Assembly: GCF_008801835.1 (NCBI RefSeq)
Contig: NZ_VZOW01000003.1
Span: forward strand, 124,001-188,000
Source: Cupriavidus pauculus
Lineage (GTDB): Bacteria > Pseudomonadota > Gammaproteobacteria > Burkholderiales > Burkholderiaceae
Direction of reading: 5' to 3'
Length of the DNA: 64,000 nt
Shown here piece after piece: positions 1 through 10,201 of this stretch. The notes beneath the pieces are model-generated. The model saw nothing but the letters and a program-made list of their open reading frames with translations, did not search any database and had not been told where the DNA came from. The number at the start of each line of letters is the position of its first letter. Position 1 is the first letter of the stretch. The position numbers and the translations under genes were made by a program.

Positions 1-115
1 CGTCGATCAGCGCGCAGTCGTCGCCCACGCCGAGGGCGGCCTTGCGGACCGGGCGCGTGAAAAATCGGCGAATCAGGTCGAATTCGGAAAGCGATGCGGG
101 CGAGGGATCTGGCAT
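1..115 (-). CDS. thiL: Thiamine-monophosphate kinase ThiL, N-terminal fragment
   Basis: Only the first 38 residues lie in the window; the gene continues past the left edge. The frame opens with ATG at 115 (minus strand). It reads LSEFDLIRRFF near residues 9-19 and GVGDDCALI near residues 30-38, the N-terminal signature of ThiL, where the GDD aspartates bind Mg-ATP. ThiL phosphorylates thiamine monophosphate to the active cofactor thiamine diphosphate in the cytoplasm. It is divergent from maeB, with about 270 bases between the two starts. The identification rests on this short but characteristic stretch. Confidence 0.8.
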   Translation of the reverse strand, partial: MPDPSPASLSEFDLIRRFFTRPVRKAALGVGDDCALID

Positions 116-246
116 TGGGCGTTGAGTAACCCGGGAGGCAAGCGCTGATGAAGGCCAGCGCGGATTCAGTGGACATACCGGCTGGTCAAGCCCATCGGCA
201 TGCGGCATATTGTACCGAAACGCAAAGGTGCCCCGCGCAAAACGCT

Positions 247-271
247 TATTGTGAAATAGTATTTCACAATA
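247..271. promoter_or_regulatory. Perfect 25-bp palindromic operator on the maeB promoter
   Basis: The arms TATTGTGAAAT (247-257) and ATTTCACAATA (261-271) are exact reverse complements around the spacer AGT. The palindrome covers the predicted -35 element and the whole spacer of the maeB promoter, a typical repressor position. The cognate regulator is unknown. The spacing does not fit CRP, whose TGTGA and TCACA halves are 6 bases apart rather than 9. Confidence 0.75.
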
Positions 272-277
272 TAAAAT
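249..277 (+). promoter_or_regulatory. Predicted sigma70 promoter of maeB
   Basis: TTGTGA at 249-254 and TAAAAT at 272-277 are separated by 17 bases. Transcription would start near 284, giving a leader of about 100 bases before the maeB ATG. The promoter is embedded in a perfect palindrome. Confidence 0.6.
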
Positions 278-384
278 GCGCAATTCCAAAGCGCCTACAA
301 GCGGAGACAGCGGGTTCGTGGAGCCGGCCCGTACTCGTCGCAAAGCGTTATTCAGTGCGGCTCCACCGATCGGAAGATGCGCAG

Positions 385-2709
385 ATGACAAGCCCTCAGC
401 AGTCCCCGTCCCAAGACGATCTGAAACAACAGCAGCGTGAGGCGCTGCGCAAGGCCGCACTCGAATATCACGAGTTTCCGACCCCCGGCAAGATTTCCGT
501 CACTCCCACCAAGCCGCTGTCCAACCAGCGCGATCTGGCGCTGGCCTATTCGCCGGGCGTGGCCGCCGCGTGCGAGGAAATCGTTGCCGACCAGGCCAAT
601 TCGTTCCGCTACACCGCGCGCGGCAACCTGGTTGGCGTGATCACCAACGGCACGGCCGTGCTGGGCCTGGGCGACATCGGCGCCGCGGCGTCCAAGCCGG
701 TGATGGAAGGCAAGGCCGGCCTGTTCAAGAAATTTGCCGGTATCGACGTCTTCGACATCGAAATCGACGAGAAAGACCCGGAAAAGCTGGTCGAAATCAT
801 CGCGTCGCTGGAACCCACCTTCGGCGGCATCAACCTGGAAGACATCAAGGCGCCGGAATGCTTCTACGTGGAGCGCAAGCTGCGCGAGCGCATGAAGATC
901 CCCGTCTTCCACGATGACCAGCACGGCACCGCGATCGTTGTCGGCGCCGCCGTGATCAATGGCCTGAAAGTGGTTGGCAAGGACATCTCCAAGGTCAAGC
1001 TGGTGGCCTCGGGCGCTGGCGCCGCCGCGCTGGCCTGCCTGGACCTGCTGGTCGACATGGGCCTGCCGATCGAAAACATCTGGGTGACCGACCTGGCCGG
1101 CGTGGTCTACGAGGGCCGTACCGAGCTGATGGACCCGGAAAAGGCGCGCTTCTCGCAAAAGACCGACAAGCGCAAGCTGGCCGAAGTCATCGACAACGCC
1201 GACATCTTCCTGGGCCTGTCCGCCGCCGGCGTGCTCAAGCCTGAGATGGTGCAGAAGATGGCCGACAAGCCGCTGGTGCTGGCGCTGGCCAATCCCAACC
1301 CGGAAATCATGCCGGAACTGGTCAAGGAAATCCGCCCGGATGCCGTGATGGCGACCGGTCGTACCGACTACCCGAACCAGGTCAACAACGTCCTCTGCTT
1401 CCCGTTCATTTTCCGTGGCGCACTCGATTGCGGCGCCACCACGATCACGCGTGAAATGGAAATCGCCGCCGCCAATGCGGTAGCGGAACTGGCGCGCCAG
1501 GAACAGAGCGATATCGTGGCGTCGGCCTACGGCATCCAGGACCTGTCTTTCGGACCGGAATACCTGATCCCGAAGCCGTTCGATCCGCGCCTGATCGTCA
1601 AGATCGCGCCGGCCGTGGCAGAGGCCGCCGCGAAGTCGGGCGTGGCTTCGCGTCCGATCGAGGACATGGACGCCTATCGCCTGCAACTGCAGCAGTTCGT
1701 CTACCACTCGGGCACGCTGATGAAGCCGATCTACGCGGCTGCGCGCAAGGTGGAGATGGAAAAGAAGCGCATCGTCTTCGCCGAAGGCGAGGAAGAGCGC
1801 GTGTTGCGCGCGGTACAGGTGATCGTCGACGAAAAGCTGGCCAACCCGATCCTGATCGGCCGTCCGGCTGTGCTCTCGCACCGCATCGAGCGCTTCGGCC
1901 TGCGCCTGCGCATGGGCGTCGATTTCACGGTGGTCAATCCCGAGCACGACGAGCGTTTCCGCGACTATTCGGATGCCTACTACCGCATGATGGCTCGCGA
2001 AGGCATCACGCAGCAGTACGCCAAGCTGGAAATGCGCCGCCGCACCACGCTGATCGGCGCGATGCTGCTCAAGAAGGGCGAGGCGGACGGCATGATCTGC
2101 GGTACGGTCAGCACCACCGCGGCGCATCTGCGCTACATCGACCAGGTGCTGGGCGGCACCAACAAGGTCTATGCGGCGATGAACGGCCTGGTGTTGCCAG
2201 GTCGCCAGATCTTCCTGGTCGATACGCACGTCAATGTCGATCCGACTGCCGATGAACTGGCCGAGATCACGATCATGGCCGCCGAGGAACTGAAGCGTTT
2301 CGGCATCGAGCCCAAGGTTGGCCTGCTGTCGCATTCGAACTTCGGCACGTCCGAGGCGCCGTCGGCGCGCAAGATGCGCGACACGCTGAAGATCCTGCGC
2401 GAGCGCGCGCCTGACCTCGAAGTCGACGGCGAAATGCATGGCGACAGCGCGCTCGATGAAAAGCTGCGCGATTCGCTGGTGCCCGATGGCGCGCTCAAGG
2501 GCGAAGCCAACCTGCTGGTGTGCCCGAACATCGACGCGGCCAATATCTCGTACAACCTGCTCAAGGTGGCGGCGGGCAACAACGTCGCGATCGGCCCGAT
2601 CCTGCTCGGCGTGAAGGCGCCGGTGCACATTCTGACGCCGTCCGCGACGGTGCGCCGTATCGTCAACATGACCGCTTTGGTCGTGGTGGACGCCGCGGCC
2701 AAGTGTTGA
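385..2709 (+). CDS. maeB: NADP-dependent malic enzyme, two-domain MaeB type
   Basis: Oxidative decarboxylation of malate to pyruvate with NADP+ reduction, cytoplasmic. The 774-residue protein has the MaeB layout: an N-terminal malic domain with SPGVAAAC near residue 55 and FHDDQHGTA near residue 178, a nucleotide-binding domain with SGAGAAAL, then from about residue 440 a phosphotransacetylase-like C-terminal half that in this family is regulatory (acetyl-CoA). The open frame extends to an ATG at 148, but that would put the promoter and palindrome inside the coding region, and the family normally starts near the ATG at 385. A strong terminator follows. Confidence 0.93.
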   Translation: MTSPQQSPSQDDLKQQQREALRKAALEYHEFPTPGKISVTPTKPLSNQRDLALAYSPGVAAACEEIVADQANSFRYTARGNLVGVITNGTAVLGLGDIGAAASKPVMEGKAGLFKKFAGIDVFDIEIDEKDPEKLVEIIASLEPTFGGINLEDIKAPECFYVERKLRERMKIPVFHDDQHGTAIVVGAAVINGLKVVGKDISKVKLVASGAGAAALACLDLLVDMGLPIENIWVTDLAGVVYEGRTELMDPEKARFSQKTDKRKLAEVIDNADIFLGLSAAGVLKPEMVQKMADKPLVLALANPNPEIMPELVKEIRPDAVMATGRTDYPNQVNNVLCFPFIFRGALDCGATTITREMEIAAANAVAELARQEQSDIVASAYGIQDLSFGPEYLIPKPFDPRLIVKIAPAVAEAAAKSGVASRPIEDMDAYRLQLQQFVYHSGTLMKPIYAAARKVEMEKKRIVFAEGEEERVLRAVQVIVDEKLANPILIGRPAVLSHRIERFGLRLRMGVDFTVVNPEHDERFRDYSDAYYRMMAREGITQQYAKLEMRRRTTLIGAMLLKKGEADGMICGTVSTTAAHLRYIDQVLGGTNKVYAAMNGLVLPGRQIFLVDTHVNVDPTADELAEITIMAAEELKRFGIEPKVGLLSHSNFGTSEAPSARKMRDTLKILRERAPDLEVDGEMHGDSALDEKLRDSLVPDGALKGEANLLVCPNIDAANISYNLLKVAAGNNVAIGPILLGVKAPVHILTPSATVRRIVNMTALVVVDAAAKC

Positions 2710-2756
2710 GTGCAGGGATTCGGACGCCTCTTTAGGTTTTCCGGGACAAGTGCCGT

Positions 2757-2782
2757 AAAAGCCGGGTTCGCCCGGCTTTTTT
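2757..2782 (+). terminator. Rho-independent terminator of maeB
   Basis: The arms AAAAGCCGGG and CCCGGCTTTT flank a TTCG tetraloop and are followed by further T residues. Confidence 0.9.
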
Positions 2783-3033
2783 CATACCCGCGTCAGCGTG
2801 GCGCATGCGAGGTTAGTATGCGCACACATATCAATAACATATTGAAACAATTGAGAAAATCGCGCTGGCAAAAGTGCGGGGATTGATTAATGGTGGACAT
2901 GCGCGTAACCTTACGCCCTTGAATGCAGACGCTCGCATCCGCGGGAGTCTGAGCCCGCAGAGGGTTGCGAGCACAGTCGCCAACGGGCCGGAATGGCTTG
3001 CCAATTACTTCTTAGCCAGTCTTTTTCGATAAC
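2783..3033. other. Intergenic region with small inverted repeats upstream of the RNase gene
   Basis: About 250 bases with no convincing gene. It holds GCGCAT/ATGCGC (2801-2806 and 2818-2823), TCAAT/ATTGA (2831-2845) and the compact repeat GCGTAA-CC-TTACGC (2903-2916). The first part is AT-rich compared with its surroundings. I see no clear -35/-10 pair. Confidence 0.45.
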
Positions 3034-3498
3034 GTGGGTCCCCGGTATTTCCCGAGCCAGCCGCAGCGGCAGTCAATTTGGCAGTCCCTGAGCCTGGCGC
3101 GAAGCCTGGGCCATGTGTTCGCGGGCGCCGCATTGTCGCTGGCGCTGGCGATGACGCCGCAGGGCGCGATCGCGCGGCAGTCCGCTGCGCAATCGGATGT
3201 ACAGGGGGTGGTGGGAACCATCGCCGCCCAGCAGTTGCCAAACGAGGCGCGGCAAACACTGGATCTGATCCAGTCCGGTGGGCCGTTCCCGTATGACAAG
3301 GATGGTTCGCGGTTTGGCAATTACGAGCGAAGCCTGCCGCAGCAGCCCCGCGGGTTTTACCGCGAATACACCGTCAAGAACAGCAAAAGCCGGAATCGGG
3401 GCGCCAAGCGTATTGTTTGCGGTGGTGATCAACGCGCCGCCAACGACTGCTATTACACGGAAGACCACTACAACAGTTTCAAACGGATAACCAAATGA
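3034..3498 (+). CDS. Secreted barnase-family (N1/T1 superfamily) ribonuclease
   Basis: Predicted extracytoplasmic guanyl-preferring RNase of 154 residues, starting at GTG 3034 (an in-frame stop lies at 3013). Residues 20-48 form a signal peptide with a hydrophobic core, probably cut after AIA. The mature domain carries the barnase-type catalytic set: Glu111 in REYTV, Arg126 in AKRIVCG and His145 in TEDHYNSF. Cys129 and Cys139 could form a disulfide, which suits export. The stop overlaps the start of the barstar-like gene by four bases (ATGA), implying translational coupling with its inhibitor. Confidence 0.85.
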   Translation: MGPRYFPSQPQRQSIWQSLSLARSLGHVFAGAALSLALAMTPQGAIARQSAAQSDVQGVVGTIAAQQLPNEARQTLDLIQSGGPFPYDKDGSRFGNYERSLPQQPRGFYREYTVKNSKSRNRGAKRIVCGGDQRAANDCYYTEDHYNSFKRITK

Positions 3499-4103
3499 TG
3501 ACTGACATTTTCGGATTGGGCGACGCCCTTGCCGCCCGCGAGGAGCGCGGCGCCGGAGATGGCTGGCAAAGGGCCCACCATCAGGCCCAGAACCTTTACG
3601 ACAACGTGCTGATGATGCCACGCCAGGATCTGACGCAACGACTTCCGCCTGCTTGCGCGCCTGCCATGGCCACGTGGGCTGATGACGGCACCAACGAGGG
3701 AGCCATGAATCTGTTCAAGTCGGTGCGCCCTAATATTGTCCAGTCGATCCGCGCGTTCCGCGTGCCCGAACTGGCGCAGGCTGCCGCCGTGCTGAACCAG
3801 CATTTCCTGTATGCCAACTGCGCCGATTGCGCCAGCAAGGCGGAAATCCTGGAGCGCATCGCCACGGAATTCACGTTCCCGAAGCATTTCGGAAAGAATT
3901 TCGATGCGCTGTCCGACTGCCTGACCGACATGATTCACAAGGCCGGCCCGCAGCCCGGTTTCGTGATCGTGCTGGAAGGCTTGCCGATCGCGCAGAAGTT
4001 CGACAAGGAAGCGCGCGAGGTGCTGCTGGACGTGTTCCGCGATGCCGCGGAATTCTGGGCCGAGCGCAAGGTGCAGTTCCGCGTGTTCTACTCGTTCGCC
4101 TGA
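3495..4103 (+). CDS. Barstar-family ribonuclease inhibitor with N-terminal extension
   Basis: Cytoplasmic inhibitor expected to bind the RNase encoded just upstream. The barstar fold is recognisable from about residue 100 to the end: the segment FPKHFGKNFDALSDCLTD (128-145) aligns with the inhibitory helix of barstar, and Asp141 sits where barstar Asp39 contacts the RNase active site. At 202 residues it is about twice barstar's size, because of roughly 70 extra N-terminal residues. A second in-frame ATG at 3705 has a stronger Shine-Dalgarno (GAGGGAG) than the overlapping start at 3495, so a shorter form is possible. Confidence 0.85.
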   Translation: MMTDIFGLGDALAAREERGAGDGWQRAHHQAQNLYDNVLMMPRQDLTQRLPPACAPAMATWADDGTNEGAMNLFKSVRPNIVQSIRAFRVPELAQAAAVLNQHFLYANCADCASKAEILERIATEFTFPKHFGKNFDALSDCLTDMIHKAGPQPGFVIVLEGLPIAQKFDKEAREVLLDVFRDAAEFWAERKVQFRVFYSFA

Positions 4104-4125
4104 CGGTTCGAGTCCAACCGCAAAC

Positions 4126-4156
4126 AAAAGCCCGCTGGTTTTGCAGCGGGCTTTTT
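4126..4156. terminator. Bidirectional terminator between the barstar-like gene and yidB
   Basis: The arms GCCCGCTG (4130-4137) and CAGCGGGC (4144-4151) have A residues on the left and T residues on the right, so the hairpin can end both convergent transcripts. Confidence 0.85.
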
Positions 4157-4175
4157 GCTTTCCGGGCCATTGGCG

Positions 4176-4790
4176 TTATGCCGCGGGGGGAAGATGCCCG
4201 TCAGGCGTGAGTCGGTCGATCAGCTCGGGCAGCCCCTCGCTCAAACTGGCGGCGACGTCGTCCGATGACATGCCAGTGGTTTCCGCCAGCGATTGCAGCG
4301 CGCCGGTGTTGCCGAGCGCGCTGGACAGATCGGTTGCGCTGATCGCTTGATTAGCGCCGGTGCCGATCCAGGAATCGACCTGCTGCCCCAGGCCAGCTTG
4401 CGCCAGCACGTCGCGCAGCGCGCCGATGCCGCCGGCCGCCGCGCCGACTGCCTGGGCCGAGCCAGCGGCTTCGCCGTGGCCACCCAGCAGGCCGCCCAGC
4501 AGCGAGCCAAGGTCGAGACCGCCCGGCGCGGGGGCGCTGCCGCCGCCCAGCATGCCACCGAGCATGCCGCCCAGTCCGCCGAGTCCTCCCAGACCGCCGA
4601 GCCCGCTTTCGCCGGCTTCGGTCGGGGCCACGCTGCCATCGGCGCCCTGGCTCTTGTGTCGCATGGCCAGCATCGCAAGCAGCCCAAGCGCCATCATCAG
4701 CTTCGGATTCATGCCGGTGGATTGGCCTTCGGATGGCTGGCCGCCCATCTGGCCCAGCACACCGCCCAGTACGCTATCGAGTAGTCCCAT
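4176..4790 (-). CDS. YidB-like DUF937 protein
   Basis: A 204-residue protein of the YidB/DUF937 family, whose function is not established. It begins MGLLDSVLGG, has a short hydrophobic segment (about residues 28-40), then a glycine/leucine-rich stretch of GLGG and MLGG repeats (about residues 65-100). A helical C-terminal region with LSSALGNTGALQSLAE resembles the helical repeats of the family. The ATG at 4790 is preceded by GGAG; the frame runs further upstream, but that would overlap rsmE. It lies 11 bases after rsmE on the same strand and is probably co-transcribed. Confidence 0.75.
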   Translation of the reverse strand: MGLLDSVLGGVLGQMGGQPSEGQSTGMNPKLMMALGLLAMLAMRHKSQGADGSVAPTEAGESGLGGLGGLGGLGGMLGGMLGGGSAPAPGGLDLGSLLGGLLGGHGEAAGSAQAVGAAAGGIGALRDVLAQAGLGQQVDSWIGTGANQAISATDLSSALGNTGALQSLAETTGMSSDDVAASLSEGLPELIDRLTPDGHLPPAA

Positions 4791-4801
4791 CACAGGCTCC
4801 T

Positions 4802-5545
4802 TTAAAATCCGCCAAGAATGGCGTTCAGCGTCGCCAGGCAAGCCAGCCCGGCGGTTTCGGTACGCAGGATGCGCGGCCCAAGTGACACGCCGATAAAGCC
4901 GGCCGAACGCGCGGCCTGTTCTTCGTCGGGCGAAAGCCCGCCCTCGGGCCCGATCAACAGTGTCACGCCCGCGTCGCGCCACGCGTCACCGTGCGTGCGC
5001 GCCAGATCTGGCAGCGACCCCGTCGCGCGCGGCGACAGCAGCAGCTTCGCGCCGGGCGAGGAAGCGGCACCAGCCAGCCACGCCTCAACCGTAGCCACCG
5101 GCGTGAGCGTCGGCAAGCGATTGCGACCGCATTGCTCGCACGCCGCCTGAATAAGCGCCTGCCAGTGCGCCTGGCGCTTCTCCGCGCGTTCGCCTGAGAG
5201 CCGTACCACAGATCGGCTCGCCTGCAACGGCTGGATTGCCAACACGCCCAGCTCGACGGCTTTCTCGATCAGCCAATCCATCTTGTCGCCGCCGGCAAGC
5301 CCCTGCGCCAACGTAACGCCTATCGGCGATTCCGCCTCGCGCGTGTCATGTGCGACGATGCGTGCGCTGGCGTGGCGTTTGCCGATATCGGCAAGCGTTG
5401 CTTCGAAACTGCCGCCAGCCCCGTTGAACAACGTGATCGCATCCCCTGGCGACAGACGCAGCACGTGGATGTGGCGAACAACGGCTTCCGGTAAATCGAG
5501 TACCGCATCGGCGGCCAACGCCGCATCGACAAAAAATCTTGGCAT
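4802..5545 (-). CDS. rsmE: 16S rRNA (uracil1498-N3)-methyltransferase RsmE
   Basis: Methylates N3 of U1498 in 16S rRNA using S-adenosylmethionine. The 247-residue length is normal for the family. An N-terminal PUA-like region (MPRFFVDAAL, then VVRHIHVLRLSPGD) precedes a SPOUT-fold domain with LLIGPEGGLSPDE near residue 200 and LGPRILRTETA near residue 225, the knot and SAM-binding motifs. The start at 5545 overlaps the stop of the upstream VOC gene by one base (TGATG), indicating coupled translation; yidB follows closely. Confidence 0.93.
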   Translation of the reverse strand: MPRFFVDAALAADAVLDLPEAVVRHIHVLRLSPGDAITLFNGAGGSFEATLADIGKRHASARIVAHDTREAESPIGVTLAQGLAGGDKMDWLIEKAVELGVLAIQPLQASRSVVRLSGERAEKRQAHWQALIQAACEQCGRNRLPTLTPVATVEAWLAGAASSPGAKLLLSPRATGSLPDLARTHGDAWRDAGVTLLIGPEGGLSPDEEQAARSAGFIGVSLGPRILRTETAGLACLATLNAILGGF

Positions 5546-5979
5546 CAGGGGTTGTTTCCGGTTTCCGGTGACTGGGCAAGCGGCGAGCCAAAGCCCCAGC
5601 GGTAACCGTCGGGATCTTCGACCATGCAATACCGGTCGCCCCAGAACTGATCCGCGGGCGGCATCACGCTGAGTGCACCCGCGCCAATCGCCTGCGCGTA
5701 GATGGCGTCGACATCATTGCAGTACACGTAAAACGTTTGCGGAGCTTCCACGCCGAGCGAACGCGGCGTGCGGGCCGTGCTGCCCCAGGCGCCTTCGGGC
5801 GCGAACATGACAACGAGCTGGCCCTGGTAATGCATTTCCGCGTGGGTGGGCACGCCGTTTTCGTCGACAACGTGCCCGATCGTGAAGCCGAACGCGCGGG
5901 TATAAAAATCAATGGCTGAGCGACCGCTGGCGACCGTCAGGTAAGGCGTCAGCCAGGGCGTGTTGGGCGGTCTGGACAT
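5545..5979 (-). CDS. VOC-superfamily (glyoxalase/PhnB-like) protein
   Basis: A 144-residue protein of the vicinal-oxygen-chelate fold, with paired beta-alpha-beta-beta-beta modules: YLTVASGRSAIDFYTRAFGF at the start and a closing VEDPDGYRWGFGSP. The substrate cannot be told from sequence. The ATG at 5979 has GGGAG upstream. It overlaps rsmE by one base and lies 64 bases after the spermidine-synthase-like gene, suggesting a four-gene minus-strand unit ending at yidB. Confidence 0.8.
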   Translation of the reverse strand: MSRPPNTPWLTPYLTVASGRSAIDFYTRAFGFTIGHVVDENGVPTHAEMHYQGQLVVMFAPEGAWGSTARTPRSLGVEAPQTFYVYCNDVDAIYAQAIGAGALSVMPPADQFWGDRYCMVEDPDGYRWGFGSPLAQSPETGNNP

Positions 5980-6043
5980 GATGGTCTCCCGGATGGACGG
6001 ATGAGCCCGGCGTCCGTGACCGGGCGCGGGGCGTCCGTGCATG

Positions 6044-7018
6044 TTACGCGGGACGGCCAGCGCTGTCGAAGATCGCCTGAAGATGAAGCGGATGCGTGAA
6101 CAGCGCGGCGTGACATTCGGGACGATAGGCGCGCAGCGCCGTGTCGAGCTTCCACTGATGCAGGCGCGCCGCGATGCGTGGCGCTGGGAAGGCGGCGATG
6201 TCGAGCGCGTCGCTGGCCAGCGCGATGGCCCATAGCGCGCCATACGCCGGCACGTAGGTGGTCAGCGGCGCCACATGCTGAAACGTCTGGCGCACGCGCG
6301 CGAGCAATCGTCGCACGGCATCGGGCCGATGCAGCGGCGGGCCCAGATGCAGCGAGATGGCGCCGCCCGGCGCCAGGCACCGACGCGCCGTTTGCAGCCC
6401 GTGCGGCGAAAACAGGCCGGCGGCAGGGCTGCCGTCGTCGGCGTCGGTCAGGTCGTAGACGATCAGGTCGAATTGCCTACCAGCCCGGGCGGATGCCTCC
6501 ATCAGACCAAGCCCGTCGCCGATCACCAGATGCAGGCGCGGATCCAGCGGCTCGTCCAGCGCGCCCTGGTGAATGCCGCCGAGCCACTCGCGCGCCAGCC
6601 GGACGACTTCGCCGTCGAGCTCGGCCACCACGACTTCCCGCATGGTGGGAATACGCAGCAGCTCGAACGCCGACCCGCCGTCGCCACCGCCCACCACCAA
6701 CGCCGAACGTGGCGTTCCGTGCACTGCCGCCATCGGCGCGGTCATCAGTTCATGTTGGATGTAGGCATCGGCCTCGGTGCTCATGATGCGGCCATCGAGC
6801 CGGAAAATTCGCCCAAAATGCGCGTTCTCGCCGATTTCCACCTGCTGGTGGCGCGTCCGGGACGCCGCCAGCACGCTCACTTCCCCAAGCGTGGTGCCTG
6901 CCCCCGGCGCCAGCCATTCCGTCCACGATTGACCACCCCTTCGGGAAGTGCCCGCGCGCCCGGAATTGCCGCCTGCTTCTGCTAAAATTGCGGTTTTCCC
7001 GCCGTCAGGTTCTCGCAT
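6044..7018 (-). CDS. Spermidine-synthase-like methyltransferase-fold protein
   Basis: A SpeE-family protein: SWTEWLAPG near the N-terminus, [19 protein letters not shown], then the nucleotide-binding loop [14 protein letters not shown] and the acidic VAELDGEVV. These match aminopropyltransferases that use decarboxylated SAM; activity on putrescine is plausible but not shown. The start is uncertain. The best in-frame ATG (7018) overlaps the start codon of the divergent tkt gene, and no ATG, GTG or TTG lies between it and the conserved domain. An upstream ATG at 7042 would lie inside tkt. Confidence 0.75.
   Translation of the reverse strand: MREPDGGKTAILAEAGGNSGRAGTSRRGGQSWTEWLAPGAGTTLGEVSVLAASRTRHQQVEIGENAHFGRIFRLDGRIMSTEADAYIQHELMTAPMAAVHGTPRSALVVGGGDGGSAFELLRIPTMREVVVAELDGEVVRLAREWLGGIHQGALDEPLDPRLHLVIGDGLGLMEASARAGRQFDLIVYDLTDADDGSPAAGLFSPHGLQTARRCLAPGGAISLHLGPPLHRPDAVRRLLARVRQTFQHVAPLTTYVPAYGALWAIALASDALDIAAFPAPRIAARLHQWKLDTALRAYRPECHAALFTHPLHLQAIFDSAGRPA
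6983..6988 (+). promoter_or_regulatory. Candidate -10 element of tkt
   Basis: TAAAAT in the context GCTAAAATTGCGG, 28 bases before the tkt start. No good -35 is visible at the usual distance. The same extended motif precedes several other genes in this window. Confidence 0.4.
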
Positions 7019-9053
7019 GTCTGCCCTCGCCCATCCCGCCACAAGCCCTTACGCCAACCAACCCGTCAAGCTGATGGCCGATGCCATCCGCGTGCTTGCC
7101 ATGGACGCTGTCCAGCAGGCCAATTCCGGCCACCCCGGTGCGCCGATGGGCATGGCGGACATCGCCGTGGCGCTGTGGGGCCGGCATCTGAAGCATAACC
7201 CGGTCAATCCCCAGTGGGCCGACCGCGATCGCTTCGTGCTGTCCAACGGCCACGGATCGATGCTTATTTACGCCTTGCTGCACCTGACCGGCTACGACCT
7301 GCCGATCGCGGAACTGAAGAATTTCCGACAGTTGCACAGCAAGACCGCCGGCCACCCCGAATATGGCATCACGCCGGGCGTGGAAACCACCACCGGTCCG
7401 CTGGGCCAGGGCATCACCAACGCCGTGGGCATGGCGCTGGCCGAGCGCTTGCTGGGCGAAGAGTTCAATCGCCCCGGCTTCGACATCGTCAATCACCACA
7501 CGTACGTCTTCCTGGGCGACGGCTGCCTGATGGAAGGCATCAGCCACGAGGCGTGCTCGCTGGCTGGCACGCTCAAGCTCAACAAGCTGATTGCATTGTG
7601 GGACGACAACGGCATCTCGATCGACGGCGACGTGGTGCACTGGTTTGCCGACGATACCCCGAAGCGTTTCGAAGCCTACGGCTGGAACGTGATCCGCGGC
7701 GTGGACGGTCATGACGTGGTGGCCGTGGATAACGCCATCGCGCAGGCCAAGGCCAGCGACAAGCCGACGCTGATCTGCTGCCGCACCCTGATCGGCAAGG
7801 GCGCGCCGAACAAGGAAGGCGGTCACGACGTGCACGGCGCACCGCTGGGCGGCGCCGAAGTGCTGGCCACGCGCGAGGCGCTGGGCTGGGTGCACGCGCC
7901 GTTCGAACTGCCCGAGGCCGTGTATGAAGCCTGGAACGCGAAGGCAACCGGCCAGGCGCTGGAATCGGCCTGGAACGCGCTGTTCGACGCCTACGCACAG
8001 GTGCATCCGTACGAAGCCGGCGAATTCCAGCGCCGCATGCGCGGCGAACTGCCGGCCGCGTTCGACGAGACCGTGGACGCTTTCATCGCCAAGTGCGAAG
8101 AAAAAGCCGAGACCATCGCCACTCGCAAGGCCAGCCAGAACACGATCGAAGCGTTCGGCCCGGTGCTGCCGGAATTCCTCGGCGGTTCGGCCGACCTGAC
8201 CGGCTCCAACCTGACCAACTGGTCCGGCAGCAAGGCCGTGCGCGCCGACGCCTGGGGCAACCACATCAACTACGGTGTGCGCGAATTCGGCATGAGCGCC
8301 ATCTTGAACGGCATCACGCTGCATGGCGGCTACATTCCTTACGGCGGCACGTTCCTGACGTTCTCGGACTACAGCCGCAATGCGCTGCGCATGGCGGCGC
8401 TGATGAAGATCCGCTCGCTGTTCGTGTTCACGCACGATTCGATCGGCCTTGGCGAAGACGGTCCGACGCACCAGTCGATCGAGCATGTTGCCAGCCTGCG
8501 CCTGATCCCGAACATGGATGTCTGGCGTACCGCCGACACCACCGAGACCGCCGTGGCCTGGGCCGAGGCGATCCGCCGCGAGAACGGTCCGAGCTGCCTG
8601 ATTTTCAGCCGCCAGAACCTGCCGTTCCAGAAACGCGACGACGCCACGCGCGCCAACATCGCGCGCGGCGGCTATGTGCTGCGCGACGCGAAGAATCCGC
8701 GCACCAAGCGTCCGGACGCCGTGATCGTCGCCACCGGTTCGGAAGTGGGCTTGGCGGTGGGTGCCGCCGATGCGCTGGCTGCCGAAGGCGTGCACGTGCG
8801 CGTGGTTTCCGTGCCGGCGACGACCGTGTTCGACAAGCAGGATGCCGCCTACAAGGCCAGCGTGCTGCCGGCCGGCGTGCCGCGCATTGCAGTGGAAGCT
8901 GGCGTGACGGATTTCTGGTGGAAGTATCAGGTGCAGGCCGTGGTCGGCATCGATACGTTTGGCGAATCGGCGCCGGCCGGCGTGCTGTTCAAGCACTTCG
9001 GCTTCACGGTCGAGAACGTGGCCGACACCGTGCGCGCAACGCTCGCCCAATAA
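7017..9053 (+). CDS. tkt: Transketolase
   Basis: Thiamine-diphosphate enzyme moving two-carbon ketol units in the pentose phosphate (and Calvin) pathway. At 678 residues it is of normal length. Visible motifs: [17 protein letters not shown] near residue 40, the ThDP/Mg site [14 protein letters not shown] and DDNGISIDG, and [11 protein letters not shown] in the pyrimidine-binding domain. The ATG at 7017 gives [15 protein letters not shown]; an upstream in-frame ATG at 6948 would enclose the probable promoter. gapA follows in the same direction after 84 bases, so two central-carbon enzymes sit together. Confidence 0.95.
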   Translation: MSALAHPATSPYANQPVKLMADAIRVLAMDAVQQANSGHPGAPMGMADIAVALWGRHLKHNPVNPQWADRDRFVLSNGHGSMLIYALLHLTGYDLPIAELKNFRQLHSKTAGHPEYGITPGVETTTGPLGQGITNAVGMALAERLLGEEFNRPGFDIVNHHTYVFLGDGCLMEGISHEACSLAGTLKLNKLIALWDDNGISIDGDVVHWFADDTPKRFEAYGWNVIRGVDGHDVVAVDNAIAQAKASDKPTLICCRTLIGKGAPNKEGGHDVHGAPLGGAEVLATREALGWVHAPFELPEAVYEAWNAKATGQALESAWNALFDAYAQVHPYEAGEFQRRMRGELPAAFDETVDAFIAKCEEKAETIATRKASQNTIEAFGPVLPEFLGGSADLTGSNLTNWSGSKAVRADAWGNHINYGVREFGMSAILNGITLHGGYIPYGGTFLTFSDYSRNALRMAALMKIRSLFVFTHDSIGLGEDGPTHQSIEHVASLRLIPNMDVWRTADTTETAVAWAEAIRRENGPSCLIFSRQNLPFQKRDDATRANIARGGYVLRDAKNPRTKRPDAVIVATGSEVGLAVGAADALAAEGVHVRVVSVPATTVFDKQDAAYKASVLPAGVPRIAVEAGVTDFWWKYQVQAVVGIDTFGESAPAGVLFKHFGFTVENVADTVRATLAQ

Positions 9054-9128
9054 ATTCGCCCGCGCGGCAGGCCGGTGCGACGCGCCGGCTGCTGGCGCAG
9101 GCCACTGGCTTTATCGATTGCACTCTAG

Positions 9129-10136
<1,008 letters not shown>

Positions 10137-10157
10137 TTGGCATTTGCAGCCTCATGG

Positions 10158-10182
10158 AAACGCGCCTTCGGGCGCGTTTTTT
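10158..10182 (+). terminator. Rho-independent terminator of gapA
   Basis: The arms AAACGCGCC and GGCGCGTTT enclose a TTCG loop and are followed by a T-run. Confidence 0.9.
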
Positions 10183-10201
10183 ATTGCCCGGTCGCTGCGC
10201 A

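Noticed and set aside
247..271. CRP site upstream of maeB
   Set aside because: TGTGA and TCACA are 9 rather than 6 bases apart, so it is not a standard CRP site.
352..2628. 758-codon open frame antisense to maeB
   Set aside because: Shadow frame caused by strong GC bias at third codon positions; composition is rich in Arg/His/Gln and matches no family.
7005..9050. 681-codon open frame antisense to tkt
   Set aside because: Same GC-skew effect; it mirrors tkt almost end to end and has no recognisable domain.
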